From Caenimonas soli (GTDB lineage: Bacteria > Pseudomonadota > Gammaproteobacteria > Burkholderiales > Burkholderiaceae_C), in the NCBI RefSeq assembly GCF_013155545.1, contig NZ_JABJVV010000001.1, forward strand, positions 620,001-684,000: a stretch of 64,000 nucleotides of DNA, read 5' to 3'. Below the pieces are notes generated by a model that did not search any database, was not told the origin of the DNA, and saw nothing but the letters and a program-made list of their open reading frames with translations. Positions 42,392 to 50,409 of the stretch are shown piece after piece (the stretch's first letter is position 1; every line of letters begins with the position of its first letter). The position numbers were made by a program, and so were the translations under genes.

Positions 42392-43018
42392 GAGTTGCCC
42401 CGCCCGGCCGGCTCCCTGCACGACCAGCTCGCCGCCTCTAATCTCATCCGCTGGATCGCTGTCGCCGGTCCAGACCTCGGTCAAGGCGCGCACGGTCGAC
42501 TCGACGATCACCGTCAAGTCGTGGCCGGGGTCATCGCGGCACAGATCGGCGGTACGGTCTTGCACCACCAGCCACCACAGACGCTCTGCCGCGGGCCCGT
42601 CGCGGAAACGGAAATGCACCACGGTCCGCCGGCTGGCGGGGAATTCGTCAACGAGCGCGAAACGGCGGATGTCCCACATCAGGAAGCCGGCATCGAGCTG
42701 CTCGCGCCGCAGGCGACTGCCGATCCAGCGGGCGCCCCAGTGACCAAGGGCCACCACGATCGGCCGCAATTCCTCGCCTGCGGCCGTGAGGTGGTATTCC
42801 CAAGTTTTATCGGCCCGGCGCCGTTCCAGCACACCAATCGCCTCGAGCTTGCGCAGCCGCTGGCTCAGCAGAGTGGCCGACATGCGCGGCACGCCGCGGT
42901 GGATGTCGTTGAACCGGCAACTGCCGCAGAGCAACTCGCGCACCACCAGCGGCGTCCACACCTCACCGAGCACCTCGGCGCCGCGGGCCACCGTGCAGAA
43001 CTGCATGTAGTCGATCAT
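42332..43018 (-). CDS. HxlR-family transcriptional regulator
   Basis: A 228-residue regulator. HxlR wHTH: MIDYMQFCTVARGAEVLGEV, WTPLVVRELLCGSCRFNDIH and PRMSATLLSQRLRKLEAIGV. The C-terminal 110 residues form an extra domain (SCP2/sterol-carrier-like pattern with RFRDGPAAERLWWLVVQD). Divergent from a methyltransferase with a perfect palindrome between. Its 3' end overlaps the kinase by 60 bp. Confidence 0.9.
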   Translation of the reverse strand: MIDYMQFCTVARGAEVLGEVWTPLVVRELLCGSCRFNDIHRGVPRMSATLLSQRLRKLEAIGVLERRRADKTWEYHLTAAGEELRPIVVALGHWGARWIGSRLRREQLDAGFLMWDIRRFALVDEFPASRRTVVHFRFRDGPAAERLWWLVVQDRTADLCRDDPGHDLTVIVESTVRALTEVWTGDSDPADEIRGGELVVQGAGRAGQLLWRWLGRSMFAPTRMAVRG

Positions 43019-43052
43019 GGATGAAGTCTACGCCGCCGCAGCCGGCGTGAGG

Positions 43053-43069
43053 AGTCCAGATTCTGGACT
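43053..43069. promoter_or_regulatory. perfect 17-bp palindrome between HxlR and methyltransferase genes
   Basis: AGTCCAGA, one central T, then TCTGGACT: all eight base pairs match. It lies 35 bp upstream of the HxlR ATG and 79 bp upstream of the methyltransferase ATG. This is the best-formed operator candidate in the window and probably binds the HxlR dimer to regulate both genes. Confidence 0.65.
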
Positions 43070-43147
43070 TGAGCGACCCGGGCACCAGCCTTACCTTTGC
43101 GCCAGCCGACGCATGTCGTGCCGGCCGCAATTGCAAGGAACACCACC

Positions 43148-44035
43148 ATGGCTGAAACCGTTTCCTCCCCGACAGTTCCCGCGACGTTCGATGCGGACAA
43201 ATTCCGCCAGACCACCCGTGCCCAATGGGAGAACGCGGCCGAAGCGTGGGACCGCTGGTCTGCGTTGCTGGGCCGCTGGCTGGGCCCGGCAACCGAAGCC
43301 ATGCTGGACGCGGTGCACATAGGCCCCGGTTCACGCGTGCTCGACATCGCCGCCGGCGCCGGCGAGCAGACGCTCGCGGCAGCACGCCGCGTCGGGCCCA
43401 CAGGCCACGTGCTGGCCACCGACATCTCGCCCGCCATCCTGCGCTATGCGAAGGCCGCCGCGCAAAAGGCCAGCTTGGCCCATGTCGAAACCCGCGAGCT
43501 CGACGGTGAGCGTCACGACATGCTGCCTGCGGCATCCTTCGATGCCGCGATTTCGCGCGTCGGGCTCATCTATTTCCCCGACCAGCAACGCGCGCTTGCC
43601 GGTATTCGCCACGCCCTGCGGCCGGGCGGCCGCTTCGCCGCGGTGGTGTACTCCACGCCGGAGAAGAACCCTTTCTTCGCCCTGCCGGTCGGCATCATCC
43701 GCCGACGCGCGCAGTTGCCGCCGCCGCTGCCGGGTCAGCCAGGGCCTTTCTCACTGGGTGGCGAAGGCGTCCTCGCACGCACATTGGAACAGGCCGGCTT
43801 TCGCGACGTGAAGGTGGACAAGGTCGACTCGCCTGTGCGCTTGCCCACGGCGGCGGAATGCGTGCGCTTCGAGCGCGAGTCCTTCGGCGCACTGCTCCAG
43901 ATGATGGCGGGCATGGGCGAAGACGAACGGGCCGGCACCTGGGATGAAATCGAGCGCACGCTGGCACACTTCGAGACGAGCGAAGGCGGATTCGTCGGAC
44001 CGTGCGAGATGCTGATCGGCAGCGGCACGCGCTGA
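43148..44035 (+). CDS. class I SAM-dependent methyltransferase
   Basis: A 295-residue UbiE-type methyltransferase. Motif I is RVLDIAAGAGEQTLAAARRV, then GHVLATDISPAILRYAK, SFDAAISRVGLIYFPDQQRA and LRPGGRFAAVVYSTPEKNPF. Substrate unknown. The ATG at 43148 is preceded by AAGGAA. It probably responds to the divergent HxlR regulator. Confidence 0.88.
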   Translation: MAETVSSPTVPATFDADKFRQTTRAQWENAAEAWDRWSALLGRWLGPATEAMLDAVHIGPGSRVLDIAAGAGEQTLAAARRVGPTGHVLATDISPAILRYAKAAAQKASLAHVETRELDGERHDMLPAASFDAAISRVGLIYFPDQQRALAGIRHALRPGGRFAAVVYSTPEKNPFFALPVGIIRRRAQLPPPLPGQPGPFSLGGEGVLARTLEQAGFRDVKVDKVDSPVRLPTAAECVRFERESFGALLQMMAGMGEDERAGTWDEIERTLAHFETSEGGFVGPCEMLIGSGTR

Positions 44036-44066
44036 TCAGCAGGGCATAGGTGTTTACCCGTGAGCC

Positions 44067-44084
44067 CCTGTCAACTCTGACAGG
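44067..44084. promoter_or_regulatory. 18-bp inverted repeat (CCTGTCA-N4-TGACAGG)
   Basis: CCTGTCA (44067-44073) and TGACAGG (44078-44084) are perfect arms around ACTC, 58 bp upstream of the membrane-protein gene and 32 bp after the methyltransferase stop. It could be an operator (TetR/MarR-type spacing) or a terminator hairpin, but there is no T-run. No regulator gene adjoins it. Confidence 0.4.
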
Positions 44085-44141
44085 CGCTGCCAACACACGT
44101 GCTTTCGCGGGAGCATAAGAGAGCAAAGGATCCCACGACCG

Positions 44142-45026
44142 ATGAATGCACTACCCGCCCTGAAGGACATGAACACGCCGCCCCCGCGACATGCACGTGC
44201 CCTTTGGCAGCATTTCTCGGACACCTACCTCTCTATTCGGTTGGGCCTTGCCGTATTGGCATTTGCTCTCCCCATCCTGCTGTGGGCATGGGGCCGTTTC
44301 GTCCACGGACTGCCCCTGCAACCCTCAATGAGTTCCTACTTCTGGGCGGCCGATGCCACGCAGTGCGCAAGCTTTCCGATGCGATCTCTATTCGTCGGCG
44401 TGGTGATCGCCATAGGGGCGTGCCTTTACCTGTACAAAGGCCTGACGGTGCTGGAGAACTACCTGCTGAACGGCGCCGCGATCTGCGCCGCAGTGGTCGC
44501 CATGGTTCCAGAACGGCTCGGAACGGACGATCCCTACCCGCGCGTGGTGCAGCTGTTTGCCCAGTGCCCCGCCATAGAACAGTGGGCGGTCGAGCAACAG
44601 CCTGGCCTGCCGTACCACTACATGGCAGCCACCGGACTGTTCGTGCTCCTGTTCATCGTGGCGTGGTTCTGCGCCTGCAAGTCCCTGGAGTATCTGCCGC
44701 CTGACCCACCTCTGACCGAAGGGCAATTCCGTTCCTTCTACCGCGGTATCGCTTTGTCGATGCTGATCGTGGGCGCAATCGGCGGCTTGGCCGTTTACCT
44801 CCTGCGTCACGAGCAAACGCCCGCGATGTTCTTCCTGGAGATGGCAGAGATCTGGGTGTTCGCCGCCTACTGGGGCTTGAAGAGCTTCGAGATGTCGCTC
44901 ACCAAGCTGGAGAAGGATCCTGAAGCCGCGGTGAGCAACGCTGTTGCGAGCGGCGCGGCTCAGGATATTGAACGATCGGGACGGGAGGCCGGACAGCCGG
45001 CGGCGGACGTCCAGCCGCCGGCATAG
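44142..45026 (+). CDS. polytopic membrane protein of unknown function
   Basis: A 294-residue protein with about six transmembrane helices, including YLSIRLGLAVLAFALPILLW, SLFVGVVIAIGACLYLYKGL, YLLNGAAICAAVVAMVPERL, MAATGLFVLLFIVAWFCACK and GIALSMLIVGAIGGLAVYLL, then an acidic C-terminal tail (LEKDPEAAVSNAVASGAAQD). No transport signature recognised. Starts 106 bp after the methyltransferase with a palindrome between them. Confidence 0.75.
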   Translation: MNALPALKDMNTPPPRHARALWQHFSDTYLSIRLGLAVLAFALPILLWAWGRFVHGLPLQPSMSSYFWAADATQCASFPMRSLFVGVVIAIGACLYLYKGLTVLENYLLNGAAICAAVVAMVPERLGTDDPYPRVVQLFAQCPAIEQWAVEQQPGLPYHYMAATGLFVLLFIVAWFCACKSLEYLPPDPPLTEGQFRSFYRGIALSMLIVGAIGGLAVYLLRHEQTPAMFFLEMAEIWVFAAYWGLKSFEMSLTKLEKDPEAAVSNAVASGAAQDIERSGREAGQPAADVQPPA

Positions 45027-45044
45027 CGCGACTCAAGGCGGATG

Positions 45045-45851
45045 CTATTGCGCCACGATCACACCGCGGAGGCCCGCGCCGTCGACCGCGGACCGCACCA
45101 AGCCCGCCGCCTTTGCCTGTTCGACAAACTTGGAGACATACGCAGCAGCGATGGCGTTACGCCCCTTGGGAACGCCCATGCCGATCGGTTCGACAAGAAG
45201 CCGGCCATCGAGAACTCGCGAGCCCGGGTGCTTTGCCGCCGTATCGAACAGGAACGTCTTGGTCGCGGCGATCACGTCCGCATTTCCCGATCCCCACAGG
45301 GAGTCGAGGTCGCTCACAGTTTTGGTGCGGACGATCGAAGCATTCTTCAGCGTCTTTGAAAGATGCATGTCGGCACCGCCCCTTTCGACTACACCAACCC
45401 GGATGCCTGGTTTGTCCACGTCGGAGCTTGTGAGGATAGGCACGCCGGGGCGGACGAGGTAACCCTGCTCGACCTCGATGTAAGGCGCGGAAAAATCCAT
45501 CGCCGCCGCGCGCTCGGCATTAATGCCCATCAGCGCGATGTCCCATTCGCCAGACTTCGCCCCAGCGACTATCGCAGCAGGGTTCGGATACAGCACCGGT
45601 TGGAACGGCACACCGACGCGGCGGGCGAGTTCTTTTCCAAGATCGACTGCGACGCCCTTCAGCTCGCCCGTTGCGGAATCTTTGGTCGCATAGAGCACTC
45701 CCGAAAGGAATGCCACACGGAGCGCACCCGTTGGCACCAGTGCCTGCCGCGTTTCCGCAGTGGGTGCTGCAGTGGGCGCCGTCTGAGTGCTGACGCAGCC
45801 GCCGAGCAGGAGCCCAAGTATCCCGGCAATAAACCAATGGGAATGACGCAT
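45045..45851 (-). CDS. ABC-type amino-acid-like solute-binding lipoprotein
   Basis: A 268-residue family-3 (SBP_bac_3) binding protein. The N-terminus MRHSHWFIAGILGLLLGGC is a lipoprotein signal (lipobox LLGGC). Motifs are GALRVAFLSGVLYATKDSAT, GVAVDLGKELARRVGVPFQP, GEWDIALMGINAERAAAMDF and SDLDSLWGSGNADVIAATKT. No permease or ATPase genes adjoin it, so it is an orphan receptor, or functions as a sensor. Ligand not evident. Confidence 0.88.
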   Translation of the reverse strand: MRHSHWFIAGILGLLLGGCVSTQTAPTAAPTAETRQALVPTGALRVAFLSGVLYATKDSATGELKGVAVDLGKELARRVGVPFQPVLYPNPAAIVAGAKSGEWDIALMGINAERAAAMDFSAPYIEVEQGYLVRPGVPILTSSDVDKPGIRVGVVERGGADMHLSKTLKNASIVRTKTVSDLDSLWGSGNADVIAATKTFLFDTAAKHPGSRVLDGRLLVEPIGMGVPKGRNAIAAAYVSKFVEQAKAAGLVRSAVDGAGLRGVIVAQ

Positions 45852-45965
45852 TTCAGCCTCCGTGGAGTTACTGTCCGTCTCTGTGTGATTTTAGGTCGCA
45901 GCCGCAGCAGAGGTGATCGCTCTGGGGTAGCCTTCAGGGGATTCGAACAACAAGGAGTTTCACAG

Positions 45966-47081
45966 ATGAGTCGCCTCTTCGAGCCTTGGTCGTTGGGCGA
46001 GCTGCGCCTGCCGAATCGCATCGTGATAGCGCCGATGTGCCAGTACTCCGCGGAAGAAGGCTCCGCCACCGATTGGCACATGATCCACCTGGGCCACCTG
46101 GCTTTGTCCGGCGCCGGCCTTTTGATCCTGGAGGCGACGGCGGTGTCGGCGCGGGGCCGAATTTCGCCGCAGGACCTCGGGCTGTACTCCGACGAGAACG
46201 AGGCGGCGCTGGCCCGCGTGCTGAAGGCGGTGCGAGCCCATTCGCCTATCGCACTGGCGACCCAGCTTGCGCATGCGGGCCGCAAGGGCTCGAGCCGGAG
46301 CCCTTGGGAAGGCGGCGCCCAGATCCCTCCCGATGAACCCGGCGGCTGGAAAACCGAAGCGCCCAGTGCAGTGCCGCACGCCGAAGGCGAGGACACGCCG
46401 ATGGCTCTGGACCGCGACGGGCTGCGTCGCGTGCGCGATGAATTCGTGCAGGCGACCCGCCGCGCCGCGCGGCTGGGGTTCGACGGCATCGAGGTGCATG
46501 GTGCCCACGGCTATCTTCTGCACCAGTTCCTGTCGCCCATCGCGAACAAGCGGGACGACGAGTACGGCGGGAGCCTGGAGAACCGCATGCGCTTTCCGCT
46601 GGAGGTGTTCGACGCGGTGCGGGCCGCATTTCCCGCAGGCAAGCCCGTCTGGATGCGGATTTCAGCGACCGACTGGGTGCCGGACGGCTGGGACATCCAC
46701 GGAACGGTGGCGCTGTCGCAAGCGCTCAAGGCGCGCGGCTGCGCCGCCATCCATGTGACGACGGGCGGCGTCTCGCCGCAGCAGGCCATCAAGCTGGGCC
46801 CGGGCTACCAGGTGCCCTACGCGCAACGGGTGAAGGCCGACGTCGGCCTGCCCACCATCGCCGTCGGCCTGATCACCGAGGCGGAGCAAGCGGAAGCGAT
46901 CATTGCGAACGGCGAAGCGGATGCCGTTTCACTGGCCAGAGCGATGTTGTACGACCCGCGCTGGCCGTGGCACGCCGCCGCGAAGCTGGGCGCGCATGTG
47001 TTTGCGCCGAAGCAGTACTGGCGCTCGCAGCCGCGGGAGCACAAGGATTTGTTCGAGGGGCTTAGTTTCGGGCAGAGATAA
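45966..47081 (+). CDS. NADH:flavin oxidoreductase/old yellow enzyme family (YqjM-like)
   Basis: A 371-residue FMN-dependent ene-reductase. N-terminal RLPNRIVIAPMCQYSAEEGS has the YqjM-type Cys. Substrate-binding HGAHGYLLHQFLSPIANKRD has the His pair, DEYGGSLENRMRFPLEVFDA is the family signature, and EADAVSLARAMLYDPRWPW closes the FMN site. It reduces activated C=C bonds (enones). ATG 45966 follows AAGGAG. Monocistronic. Confidence 0.93.
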   Translation: MSRLFEPWSLGELRLPNRIVIAPMCQYSAEEGSATDWHMIHLGHLALSGAGLLILEATAVSARGRISPQDLGLYSDENEAALARVLKAVRAHSPIALATQLAHAGRKGSSRSPWEGGAQIPPDEPGGWKTEAPSAVPHAEGEDTPMALDRDGLRRVRDEFVQATRRAARLGFDGIEVHGAHGYLLHQFLSPIANKRDDEYGGSLENRMRFPLEVFDAVRAAFPAGKPVWMRISATDWVPDGWDIHGTVALSQALKARGCAAIHVTTGGVSPQQAIKLGPGYQVPYAQRVKADVGLPTIAVGLITEAEQAEAIIANGEADAVSLARAMLYDPRWPWHAAAKLGAHVFAPKQYWRSQPREHKDLFEGLSFGQR

Positions 47082-47083
47082 GG

Positions 47084-48133
47084 CTAGAAAACGTCGAGAG
47101 TCGGAAAGCGATCTCCGCTGCGGATGCAGTCCCACAAATAGATGGCAAAGCCGGGATCGCCCGTCCACAGCGAATACCTCATCTGCCCATAGGCCTCACG
47201 GGCAGCATCAGTCTGCTCGATGCCCCGCATGGCGAACGCTCTTGCGCGATCCAGCCATTGGGCGTCGCCCGTGCGGCGGTAAAGCTTGAGGAAGGCGTAG
47301 CCATTGCCTCCAGTGCCGTGACACAGGTTGGAGCCCTTTTTCAGAGGTCCGGCCGCCCAGGTGGCTTGCGCCCCCGCGATCAGAAGGTCGTCCAGCGAGT
47401 CGTCCGGAAAGTCGGCCAGGCAGATGACGAACCCGGGGGCGCCATGGCAGTACTGCATGAGCTGGAGATCGCCCCGCGGCGAGGAAAGCCGCGGGGGCCA
47501 ACTGGCGAGTTCGCCTTCCCACTGCGCCGTTCGCCGCACCGTGTTCGCGATGCATTCACGCCAGCGCTCCCAATCGGCGGGCTTCAGCAGATGGCGGCCC
47601 TGGATGAGGGGCGACGCCGTCGCGACGAAACCATGCACCGCATCGATATAGGTCGAGCGCTGGCCATACAGGTCCTGCGTCCAATAGTGGCATGACTCCT
47701 TGTCGGACCACTCCAACTGCGACCACAGCATGGCCGCCGTATCGCGGAACAGGTCCGCCCACTTCGGTTCACCTGTGCGCCGATGCATGAACAGAGCGGC
47801 CAGCAGAGTGCCGGGAGACCCCCACATCAATTCGCGGGCGGGATGGTTCTTGTTCGAGTCGATGAGGCGCGACAGTTCCGACGCCAACTCCTCGGACGGA
47901 GTCACCCAGTACTCCAGCAGGCGGATGCTCGTGTCACCCATCAAGTACGCGCCAAAAGAAGCGCTATCGGCGATGCCCATCTGGGCCCTGTTGGGCGCGA
48001 GCAAGGCCGGGAACGTCTCGGGTGAAAAGCGATTCTCGGTGTCACGCACGATGCGCAGGATCGCGTCTCGCGCACGGGATTCGTCCCACTTCATGGCGGG
48101 TGCGGGTTCGTGACGGTCCTCAGCGAAAAGCAT
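47084..48133 (-). CDS. LanC-like protein, solitary
   Basis: A 349-residue alpha-toroid protein. WGSPGTLLAALFMH is a LanC GxxG helix; the zinc-ligand motifs YCHGAPGF (C229) and LCHGTGGNGYAF (C271, H272) match the Cys, Cys-His ligands of LanC cyclases and eukaryotic LANCL. Other repeats read WADLFRDTAAMLWSQLEWSD. There is no lantibiotic dehydratase, precursor peptide or exporter nearby, so it may act as a LANCL-type enzyme (such as thioether formation with glutathione) or an unknown substrate. An internal ATG at 48094 is an alternative start. Confidence 0.85.
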   Translation of the reverse strand: MLFAEDRHEPAPAMKWDESRARDAILRIVRDTENRFSPETFPALLAPNRAQMGIADSASFGAYLMGDTSIRLLEYWVTPSEELASELSRLIDSNKNHPARELMWGSPGTLLAALFMHRRTGEPKWADLFRDTAAMLWSQLEWSDKESCHYWTQDLYGQRSTYIDAVHGFVATASPLIQGRHLLKPADWERWRECIANTVRRTAQWEGELASWPPRLSSPRGDLQLMQYCHGAPGFVICLADFPDDSLDDLLIAGAQATWAAGPLKKGSNLCHGTGGNGYAFLKLYRRTGDAQWLDRARAFAMRGIEQTDAAREAYGQMRYSLWTGDPGFAIYLWDCIRSGDRFPTLDVF

Positions 48134-48167
48134 CGTCTGTGCTCCTGTGCGCGCAGTCTAGCCCCGC

Positions 48168-48203
48168 TACAATACCCTTCATCGGGGGAATGAGCAGACC
48201 CCC
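48168..48203 (+). promoter_or_regulatory. candidate -10 and leader hairpin of the MFS gene
   Basis: TACAAT (48168-48173) matches a -10 element, without a clear -35. Downstream, GGGGG (48184-48188) and CCCCC (48199-48203) can pair across a 10-base loop in the leader of the MFS gene, whose GTG start is at 48272. Low-confidence promoter assignment. Confidence 0.3.
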
Positions 48204-48271
48204 CGCCGCAAGATGCACCAGCATCCAAGCGCTGCTCCTGATCAGGGTGTTGCCCAGTTAGGAGTCATGGC

Positions 48272-49483
48272 GTGTCCAACCCAATCCCTCCCCTCAACCG
48301 GCTCATTGCCGCCAAGGCCATCCGTGGATTCGGCGACGGCTTCGTCAGCTTGTTGCTGCCGGTCTACCTGCTCAATCTGGGGCTGACGGCCTTTCAAGTC
48401 GGCCTTATCGCCACGACCACCTTGCTTGGCTCCGGGATCCTGACGCTGCTCATTGGTGTCCAGGCTTCGCGCTTCCACCACCGGCCATTGCTGCTGGCCG
48501 CTTGCGCATTGATGGCTTTCACGGGCTTGGGTGTGGCGTCACTGGAAAGCTTCTGGCCCCTGATGCTGGTGGCCTTGGTGGGCACCTTGAACCCCTCCGG
48601 CGGGGACGTCAGCGTATTCATGCCGGTGGAGCATGCGATGCTGGCCCGCAATGTCGAAGGCCCGCGTCGCACCGCCGCGTTCGCGCGCTACAGCTTGACC
48701 GGCACTTTGTTTGGAGCGTTGGGGGCTCTGGCTGCCGCCATTCCCGGATTGCTCGCGCCAGCGGCGGGCGTCCCGGCGCAGACAGCCATCAAGGGCATGT
48801 TCGTCCTCTATGCCCTGCTGGCGCTCGTGATGGCGGGCTTGTATCGGGGCTTGCCGTCACGGCCCGCAATGCAAGCCGCTGAAGCGCCGTCGGCACTGGG
48901 CCCGTCCAAAAAGCGCGTCTACGTGCTGGCTGCGCTGTTCAGCCTTGACGCATTCGGCGGCGGATTCGTGGTTCAGTCCCTGATCGCCCTTTGGCTTTAC
49001 CAGCGCTTCGGCCTCTCGATGGAGGCCGCCGGGTCCATCTTCTTCTGGACCGGCCTGCTGACGGCGTTCTCTTATCTGGTGGCGGCGCGCATCGCCAGCC
49101 GCATCGGACTGGTCAAGACGATGGTGTACACCCATCTGCCGTCGAGCCTGTGCCTGATCGCGATACCGTTTTGCGCCGACCTGGCTTATGCCGTCATCCT
49201 GCTGCTGGTGCGAAGCGCGTTGTCGCAGATGGACGTGCCCACGCGAAGCTCATACGTCATGGCCATCGTCACGCCGCAGGAGCGCGCGGCGGCGGCAAGC
49301 GTGACTTCGGTACCGCGCAGCCTGGCCGCGGCCGCCAGCCCCGCGCTGGCCGGCTATCTGCTTGGCATCTCCAGCTTCGGCTGGCCGCTGATCGTGGGCG
49401 GGGCAGTGAAGATCATCTACGACGTGCTGCTCCTGGCCATGTTCAGCCGCGTGCGCCCGCCGGAGGAGATCAGCTTCCCTTAG
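48272..49483 (+). CDS. major facilitator superfamily transporter
   Basis: A 403-residue MFS protein with 12 predicted helices: RGFGDGFVSLLLPVYLLNLG, LTAFQVGLIATTTLLGSGIL, GLGVASLESFWPLMLVALVG, and YVLAALFSLDAFGGGFVVQS among them. TTAGGAG supports the GTG start. The loop between halves is short. Similar proteins are of unknown specificity. Divergent from the LanC-like gene. Confidence 0.85.
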   Translation: MSNPIPPLNRLIAAKAIRGFGDGFVSLLLPVYLLNLGLTAFQVGLIATTTLLGSGILTLLIGVQASRFHHRPLLLAACALMAFTGLGVASLESFWPLMLVALVGTLNPSGGDVSVFMPVEHAMLARNVEGPRRTAAFARYSLTGTLFGALGALAAAIPGLLAPAAGVPAQTAIKGMFVLYALLALVMAGLYRGLPSRPAMQAAEAPSALGPSKKRVYVLAALFSLDAFGGGFVVQSLIALWLYQRFGLSMEAAGSIFFWTGLLTAFSYLVAARIASRIGLVKTMVYTHLPSSLCLIAIPFCADLAYAVILLLVRSALSQMDVPTRSSYVMAIVTPQERAAAASVTSVPRSLAAAASPALAGYLLGISSFGWPLIVGGAVKIIYDVLLLAMFSRVRPPEEISFP

Positions 49484-49495
49484 CGAGCTCCGACT

Positions 49496-49771
49496 TCATT
49501 CCTCAGACGGATCCTCGGATTCGTCAGTGCTCAAGAGACTGCCCACCTTATTCATTTTTTCGATGACCTCGCTGTTCTCAATCTCTACAAAGCGTTCCCC
49601 AGTGACTTCAACACCGTCGGGCATGCAGGTGTGTTCGGTCGCAAGCAGCCCATCGCTATCGGCGAATGCTTGTGCCGCCTCGCCCACGGCCGCGACGATG
49701 TAGTCCACGGTCGGGCGGGGCAGAAGAACGTCGCCGTTCGGCTGAGGAATGCCTTTCGGGATTTTGGACAT
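49496..49771 (-). CDS. small acidic hypothetical protein
   Basis: A 91-residue protein: MSKIPKGIPQPNGDVLLPRP, then TVDYIVAAVGEAAQAFADSD and a very acidic C-terminus (LSTDESEDPSEE). No recognisable motif and only a poor ribosome-binding site, so the start is uncertain. Could be a partner or immunity-like protein, but nothing supports this. Confidence 0.45.
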   Translation of the reverse strand: MSKIPKGIPQPNGDVLLPRPTVDYIVAAVGEAAQAFADSDGLLATEHTCMPDGVEVTGERFVEIENSEVIEKMNKVGSLLSTDESEDPSEE

Positions 49772-49907
49772 TATTCATGCTAGGTCACAACTTGGCCTCG
49801 CGCACCACGCGCGGCGTCTCGCGAGACCGTAGGCTAGGCGCTGCGCCTTACGTCGGACATCCCTCACGCGCCGTGCTGCAACTACTGACGAGCCCCGCCG
49901 GCCGCGA

Positions 49908-50315
49908 TCAGTAGCGGTACGGGTTGTGCGGCGCGCGGTCGGCGCGGTTCGGCACGCCGTCGTGGTCGGCATCGCGCCGGCCGCCGTGGCGGTAGGCGGC
50001 ACGCGGGTCGAACCAGCGCGAGTCGCGGTCGAACCGGTTGGCCACGCCGTCGCCGTCCGCATCGCCGTGCGGGCCACGGCGTTGAGCGTAGTAGCGGTCG
50101 CCGTAGTAACCGTTGCCGTAGTAGGCCGGTTGCGGCTGCACGTACACAGGCTGCGGCTGAACATACACGGGCGCCGGCTCGAAGTGGCGCACGGGTGCGT
50201 TCAGGCCGATGGAAACGAACACGTCGCTGCGCGCGTGCGCCGCGGAGGCCGCCGCGACCGCGCCAAGCGCGATAGCAGCTGCAACGAGGGGTTTGGCGGA
50301 GATGAGGTTGTTCAT
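49908..50315 (-). CDS. secreted Asp-rich (thrombospondin type 3-like) protein
   Basis: A 135-residue exported protein: signal MNNLISAKPLVAAAIALGAV ending SAAHA. The middle is a Tyr/Gln/Pro-rich low-complexity region (PVYVQPQPVYVQPQ; YYGNGYYGDRYYAQRR). The C-terminus carries Ca-binding-like repeats DADGDGVANRFDRDS and DADHDGVPNRADRAP. AAGGAGCTAACC precedes the ATG. Probably periplasmic or cell-surface; function unknown. Confidence 0.75.
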   Translation of the reverse strand: MNNLISAKPLVAAAIALGAVAAASAAHARSDVFVSIGLNAPVRHFEPAPVYVQPQPVYVQPQPAYYGNGYYGDRYYAQRRGPHGDADGDGVANRFDRDSRWFDPRAAYRHGGRRDADHDGVPNRADRAPHNPYRY

Positions 50316-50409
50316 GGTTAGCTCCTTGGGTTGATGGAGCGTATGGTGCAATCCGCTCCATGAACGCAGGATGAACAGATTCGCCGCTGGTGTTTCCGCT
50401 GGGTAAAGT

